Origin: Kangiellaceae bacterium
Lineage (GTDB): Bacteria; Pseudomonadota; Gammaproteobacteria; Enterobacterales; Kangiellaceae
Direction: 5' to 3'
DNA length: 10,588 bases
Assembly (NCBI GenBank): GCA_030590405.1
Contig: JAUUYO010000115.1
Span: 1 to 10,588 of the forward strand
The translations under genes and the position numbers were made by a program. This document shows positions 7,546 through 10,588 of the stretch, in pieces. The notes below the pieces were generated by a model. That model was not told the DNA's origin. It saw only the letters and a program-made list of their open reading frames with translations, and searched no databases. Numbering within the stretch: the first letter of the stretch is position 1; each line of letters opens with the position of its first letter.

Positions 7546-7640
7546 CCTGTTGAGCACAATTATCTTTGTAGCAAGAAATTTCAAATGTCAGGTAAATGCT
7601 ATCTTCTCGGCGAAACTTGGCAAAATTGGCTATATTTATC

Positions 7641-7665
7641 TAGGGGCTGTGGATAACAGACCCTA
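7641..7665 (+). promoter_or_regulatory. Strong hairpin enclosing a DnaA-box nonamer before motA
   Basis: Bases 7641-7650 pair with 7656-7665 as a 10-position stem with one G/A mismatch and a 5-base loop (GGATA). The motif TGTGGATAA (7648-7656), the complement of the perfect DnaA box TTATCCACA, spans the loop. The hairpin ends 33 nt before the motA start. No T run follows directly (AACTATTCTTTT), so it is not a typical terminator; an operator or a 5' UTR stem fits better. Confidence 0.5.
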
Positions 7666-7698
7666 ACTATTCTTTTGCAAATGACGGGTTGATAAACA

Positions 7699-8553
7699 AT
7701 GAATGTACTAATCGGCGCTGTTGTAGTGCTGGCAGCTGTTCTCGGCGGTTTTGTCTTATCGCATGGCGAGCTGATTGCTTTGTGGCAACCATTTGAATTG
7801 TTAATTATTTTAGGTGCCGCCGGTGGGGCCTTTATTATTGCCAATCCCGGTAGCGTGACACTTGGCACCTTTAAGCAGTTACCGCGATTATTTTTGGGCA
7901 ATCGATACAACAAAGTGCTCTATATGGAATTGCTGGCACTGTTTTTCCAACTATTTAATATCATCCGACGAGAAGGGTTAATCGCGGTTGAGCGACATAT
8001 TGATGACCCTGAAACCAGTGAAGTATTCACTCGATTTCCGTCAGTAACTGGTGATGCGCATGTATTGGAATTTATTTGCGATTATTTGAGGCTGATGGTG
8101 ATTGGCGATATGACCTCTTATGAGTTGGAAAACCTGATGGATATAGAGCTGGAAACCCACCACCATCAAATATCTGCGCCATCTCATGCGTTGGCAAAAG
8201 TGGCTGATGCCCTACCGGGCTTTGGTATTGTTGCCGCCGTGTTGGGGATCGTGATTACCATGGGGGCGCTCGGTGGCCCGCCTGAAGAATTAGGTTTACA
8301 TGTGGCTGCCGCATTGGTCGGTACTTTTTTAGGTATATTGCTTGCTTATGGTTTTGTAGCACCTACCGCCAATGCACTAGAGAATATGGCGAACGAAGAG
8401 GCCAAATTTTATGAGTGTATGAAAGTTAGTATATTGGCCTCAATTAATGGCATGCCTCCTCAAATTGCGGTGGAATTTGGTCGGAAAACGTTGTTTTCCA
8501 ATGTCAGGCCCAGCTTTTATGAATTAGAGGAATGCGTTAGAGGCTATAAGTAG
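7699..8553 (+). CDS. motA: Flagellar motor stator protein MotA
   Basis: This is a 284-residue inner-membrane stator subunit. With MotB it forms the ion channel that turns the flagellar rotor. It matches E. coli MotA along its length, ending in the hallmark PPQIAVEFGRKTLFSNVRPSFYELEE. The functional residues sit at the same numbers as in E. coli: Arg90 and Glu98 in the cytoplasmic loop (rotor contact), and Pro173 (ALPGFGIVAAVLG) and Pro222 (GFVAPTANAL) near the channel. Four membrane segments are visible (about 2-20, 33-50, 172-192, 201-221), with the large cytoplasmic loop between the second and third. Overall similarity is to the proton-type MotA rather than PomA, so proton drive is inferred. 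ATG 7699 is the only sensible start, but its ribosome binding site is poor. motB follows after 45 nt. No sigma-28 or sigma-54 promoter is clearly visible upstream. Confidence 0.96.
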   Translation: MNVLIGAVVVLAAVLGGFVLSHGELIALWQPFELLIILGAAGGAFIIANPGSVTLGTFKQLPRLFLGNRYNKVLYMELLALFFQLFNIIRREGLIAVERHIDDPETSEVFTRFPSVTGDAHVLEFICDYLRLMVIGDMTSYELENLMDIELETHHHQISAPSHALAKVADALPGFGIVAAVLGIVITMGALGGPPEELGLHVAAALVGTFLGILLAYGFVAPTANALENMANEEAKFYECMKVSILASINGMPPQIAVEFGRKTLFSNVRPSFYELEECVRGYK

Positions 8554-8598
8554 TAGCGGGTTATTAGTTGATAATTTCAGATCTAGAGCAAAGCAAGT

Positions 8599-9465
8599 AT
8601 GAATGACGAAATACAAACCCTTAAACCGATCATCATTAAGCGGATCAAAAAAGGTGGCCATGATTTTCACGGCGGCAGCTGGAAAGTGGCTTTTGCCGAT
8701 TTTGCCACGGCGATGATGGCGTTTTTTTTATTACTATGGCTAATGGGCAATACCAGCGAAGAAGAAAGAGCCGCGATATCAGGATATTTTAACGATCCTG
8801 CGGGTGTCGCCAATAAATCTGGCGCAACTACCGAGATAGTTGGCGAGGGAGGGGCGGATAAGGCCGTGATCCAAATCGAAGCACCAGATGTAAATCTGCC
8901 TGATGAGGTTGAGTTGGACCAACAACAAATTACAGATTTGGCCGAGCAGCAGGAATTGCAACAACTGGAAGTGCTTAAACTGGATTTAGAAGAACTGGTT
9001 GCAACCAGCGATGCATTTAAAGATTTTAAAGATCAAGTATTTATCGACATCACTCCAAGTGGACTGAGAGTTCAAATTGTCGATAAAGATAAAAGACCGA
9101 TGTTTGATAGCGCTAGCGCTGAGCTTAAATATTATTCAAAACAAATTCTTAAAGGGCTAGCCACAGTATTAGCTCAAGTACCTAATAAATTGAGTGTTAC
9201 CGGCCATACTGATGCAACGCCTTTTACTGAAAGAGAAGATTACGGCAACTGGGAGCTTTCTGCCGATCGGGCAAATGCTGCAAGAAGAGTATTAAATGCT
9301 AGCGGAGTCAGTGAAAAAAAGATCGCTAGAGTTGAAGGTTTTTCTTCTTCCATTTTATTTAATAAGGCGCAGCCTTATGCGCCTATCAACCGACGGATCG
9401 CTATCATCGTTTTAAAACAAAGTGCTGTTGATGAAATAGAACAGCAAGTACTTGGAGTTGACTGA
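8599..9465 (+). CDS. motB: Flagellar motor stator protein MotB
   Basis: This 288-residue stator subunit anchors MotA to peptidoglycan and carries the ion-binding Asp. A basic N-terminus (IIIKRIKKGGHDFHGGSWKVAFADF) leads into one TM helix containing the essential Asp34, equivalent to E. coli Asp32. The plug segment (EERAAISGYF) follows directly. Residues about 65-120 form an acidic, Gln-rich linker. The C-terminal OmpA-like peptidoglycan-binding domain shows GHTD (202-205), NWELSADRA (217-225) with Arg224, and NRRIAIIVL. It is slightly shorter than E. coli MotB (308) because the extra C-terminal tail is missing. It is 45 nt downstream of motA with a weak ribosome binding site, and the next gene begins 2 nt after its stop, implying one transcript. 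Confidence 0.96.
   Translation: MNDEIQTLKPIIIKRIKKGGHDFHGGSWKVAFADFATAMMAFFLLLWLMGNTSEEERAAISGYFNDPAGVANKSGATTEIVGEGGADKAVIQIEAPDVNLPDEVELDQQQITDLAEQQELQQLEVLKLDLEELVATSDAFKDFKDQVFIDITPSGLRVQIVDKDKRPMFDSASAELKYYSKQILKGLATVLAQVPNKLSVTGHTDATPFTEREDYGNWELSADRANAARRVLNASGVSEKKIARVEGFSSSILFNKAQPYAPINRRIAIIVLKQSAVDEIEQQVLGVD
9454..9457 (+). promoter_or_regulatory. Possible ribosome binding site for the TTG-started GAF gene
   Basis: GGAG lies in the last codons of motB, 10 nt before TTG 9468. It is the only Shine-Dalgarno-like motif here, and it supports the TTG start over the internal ATG at 9561, which would cut into the first GAF domain. Confidence 0.5.
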
Positions 9466-9467
9466 GA

Positions 9468-10588
9468 TTGAGCAAGAAGAAAACAAAAATCAATCAATAT
9501 TCTACTGATGTCGAATCGGCTCTTTATGAAATAACCGAACTAGGTATTTCCAGTGATTCGATGGCAGATTATTATGAGAAAATTCATGCCATTATTGCAC
9601 GCCTAACTTATGCGGCTAATTTTTTCATCGCACTTTATGATCAAAAATCAGATCGGATGCAATTTGTATATTTTATTGATGAGGTTGATACCGAAGTTAA
9701 TGTGCAGGATTTAGGCATATTGACTCAAAAAGATCTACGTAAAAGCGTGACAGGGTATTTACTTCGGACGGGTGAAATGATCCATTTGAATATGCAAGAA
9801 GTTAAAGAACTAGAGAGCGCTGGTACCATCGACCCCCGTGGTTCGAATGCTGCCGATTGGCTCGGAGTACCACTTTGTTATAAAAACGAATTGCTCGGAG
9901 CGATGGTTATTCAGAGCTATGATCCTGAGATCATTTACGGAAAAAAAGAAGAAAATATTTTACAGTTTGTTTCGCGCCAAATCGCCTTATTGATCAAAAA
10001 CAAACTGGCTGAACAAGAACTGCTTGAGGCAAATCGCACCCTGGAAAATCGAGTTTTTGAGCGAACAGAATCCCTCAATCAGATTAACCATGCGATGGCG
10101 ATTGAGATCGAGGAACGCAAAAAAAGTGAAAACATTCAAGCGGCGCTATTTAAAATTACCGACCTGGTCAGCACCACAAGTAGCCTGGACGAGTTTTTCA
10201 AAAGGGTACATCAACTTATTTCAAAACTGATGTATGTTGAAAACGAGTATATTGCACTTTTATCAGACGATGATCAGGTTGTTGAGTTTTTATACCATGT
10301 GGAACGGCGTGATACGAGACCTGAAGAGCGGACAATGAATGAAAAAAATAAGAGAGCAGGGTTCACAGAGCGGATATTGAGCGATGGAAAGGTGATCCTC
10401 TTTAATCGAAAAAAAGAAGATGGCAAAGCAAAAAATGGTTCCGACTATGCCTCTTACCTTGGTGTGCCATTAAAAGATCAAGATCGAACTTTTGGCGTGT
10501 TGGCTGTACAAAGTTACCGAAAAGATATCACCTACGAAGAGTCAGACAAAAACATATTGATGACCATCGGCAAGCAAATTGCCACCGC
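9468..10588 (+). CDS. Tandem-GAF signalling protein, 3' end outside window
   Basis: The frame is open for 373 codons from TTG 9468 to the window edge, so the output domain is not seen. Residues about 18-175 are one GAF domain, about 176-220 a charged coiled coil (LEANRTLENRVFERTESLNQ), and about 221-373 a second GAF domain that is plainly a copy of the first. Paired segments are ALYEITELGIS/ALFKITDLVST, IARLTYAANFFIALYD/ISKLMYVENEYIALLS and WLGVPLCYKNELLGAMVIQSY/YLGVPLKDQDRTFGVLAVQSY. This GAF subtype, with the 'LENRVxERT' linker, is common in front of GGDEF/EAL or histidine-kinase modules; which one applies here is unknown. The protein has no signal peptide or membrane segment so far, so it is cytoplasmic. 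TTG is chosen because an in-frame stop lies at 9459-9461 and the first ATG (9561) would delete conserved residues. It starts 2 nt after motB and is likely co-transcribed with the stator genes. Confidence 0.85.
   Translation, partial: MSKKKTKINQYSTDVESALYEITELGISSDSMADYYEKIHAIIARLTYAANFFIALYDQKSDRMQFVYFIDEVDTEVNVQDLGILTQKDLRKSVTGYLLRTGEMIHLNMQEVKELESAGTIDPRGSNAADWLGVPLCYKNELLGAMVIQSYDPEIIYGKKEENILQFVSRQIALLIKNKLAEQELLEANRTLENRVFERTESLNQINHAMAIEIEERKKSENIQAALFKITDLVSTTSSLDEFFKRVHQLISKLMYVENEYIALLSDDDQVVEFLYHVERRDTRPEERTMNEKNKRAGFTERILSDGKVILFNRKKEDGKAKNGSDYASYLGVPLKDQDRTFGVLAVQSYRKDITYEESDKNILMTIGKQIAT

Noticed and set aside
7593..7619. TAAATGCT as a sigma-28 -35 element for motA
   Set aside because: No GCCGATAA-like -10 appears at the proper 11-bp spacing; the bases there read GAAACTTG.
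7618..7632. Sigma-54-like TGGC...GC motif before motA
   Set aside because: The spacing between the GG and GC elements is 10 instead of the required 12 positions, so it does not fit a -24/-12 promoter.
7599..7913. 104-codon - strand frame over the motA 5' region
   Set aside because: It overlaps conserved motA codons and the control region, and has low-complexity Pro/Ala/Thr composition typical of a shadow frame.
10024..10230. 68-codon + strand frame inside the GAF gene
   Set aside because: It is out of frame with the conserved tandem-GAF reading frame, which stays open through the whole region.

Overview
The window looks like ordinary chromosomal DNA of a free-living, flagellated gammaproteobacterium. 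SthA, Psd, MotA and MotB all read as close relatives of the E. coli and Pseudomonas proteins. Base composition is moderate, with AT-rich stretches. A marine lineage near Kangiellaceae/Oceanospirillales would fit, but that is a guess from general character. I see no tRNA, rRNA, insertion sequence, phage gene, integron or CRISPR array.

Left part (31-3489, + strand): a tightly packed three-gene operon. It holds a secreted S33-type alpha/beta hydrolase (probably a periplasmic aminopeptidase), then a NatA-like ABC ATPase overlapping it by 8 nt, then a NatB-like ABC-2 permease overlapping the ATPase by an ATGA. Next comes a second coupled pair (3540-4759): an AT-rich multi-spanning membrane protein with a cytoplasmic PH-like tail, overlapping by ATGA a small Cys-rich protein of the GDCCVxC (seleno)protein family. 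A terminator-like hairpin follows.

Middle (4943-7495): sthA, the soluble pyridine nucleotide transhydrogenase (+ strand), converges on psd, phosphatidylserine decarboxylase (- strand). The 306 bp between them hold no gene that I can recognise.

Right part (7496-10588): a roughly 200 bp divergent control region separates psd from motA-motB, the flagellar stator genes. On the psd side it contains an exact GTAAA-N5-GTAAA CpxR-type box. On the motA side it contains a strong hairpin that encloses a perfect DnaA-box nonamer. Two bases after motB a long reading frame starts at TTG and runs off the window. It encodes two tandem, clearly duplicated GAF domains joined by a coiled coil, and is probably the input half of a diguanylate cyclase or histidine kinase. 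Its position suggests a signalling role linked to motility.

I found no convincing new multi-gene system. The best leads are the psd CpxR box, the hairpin before motA, the motAB-linked tandem-GAF sensor, and the coupled PH-like membrane protein/GDCCVxC pair.
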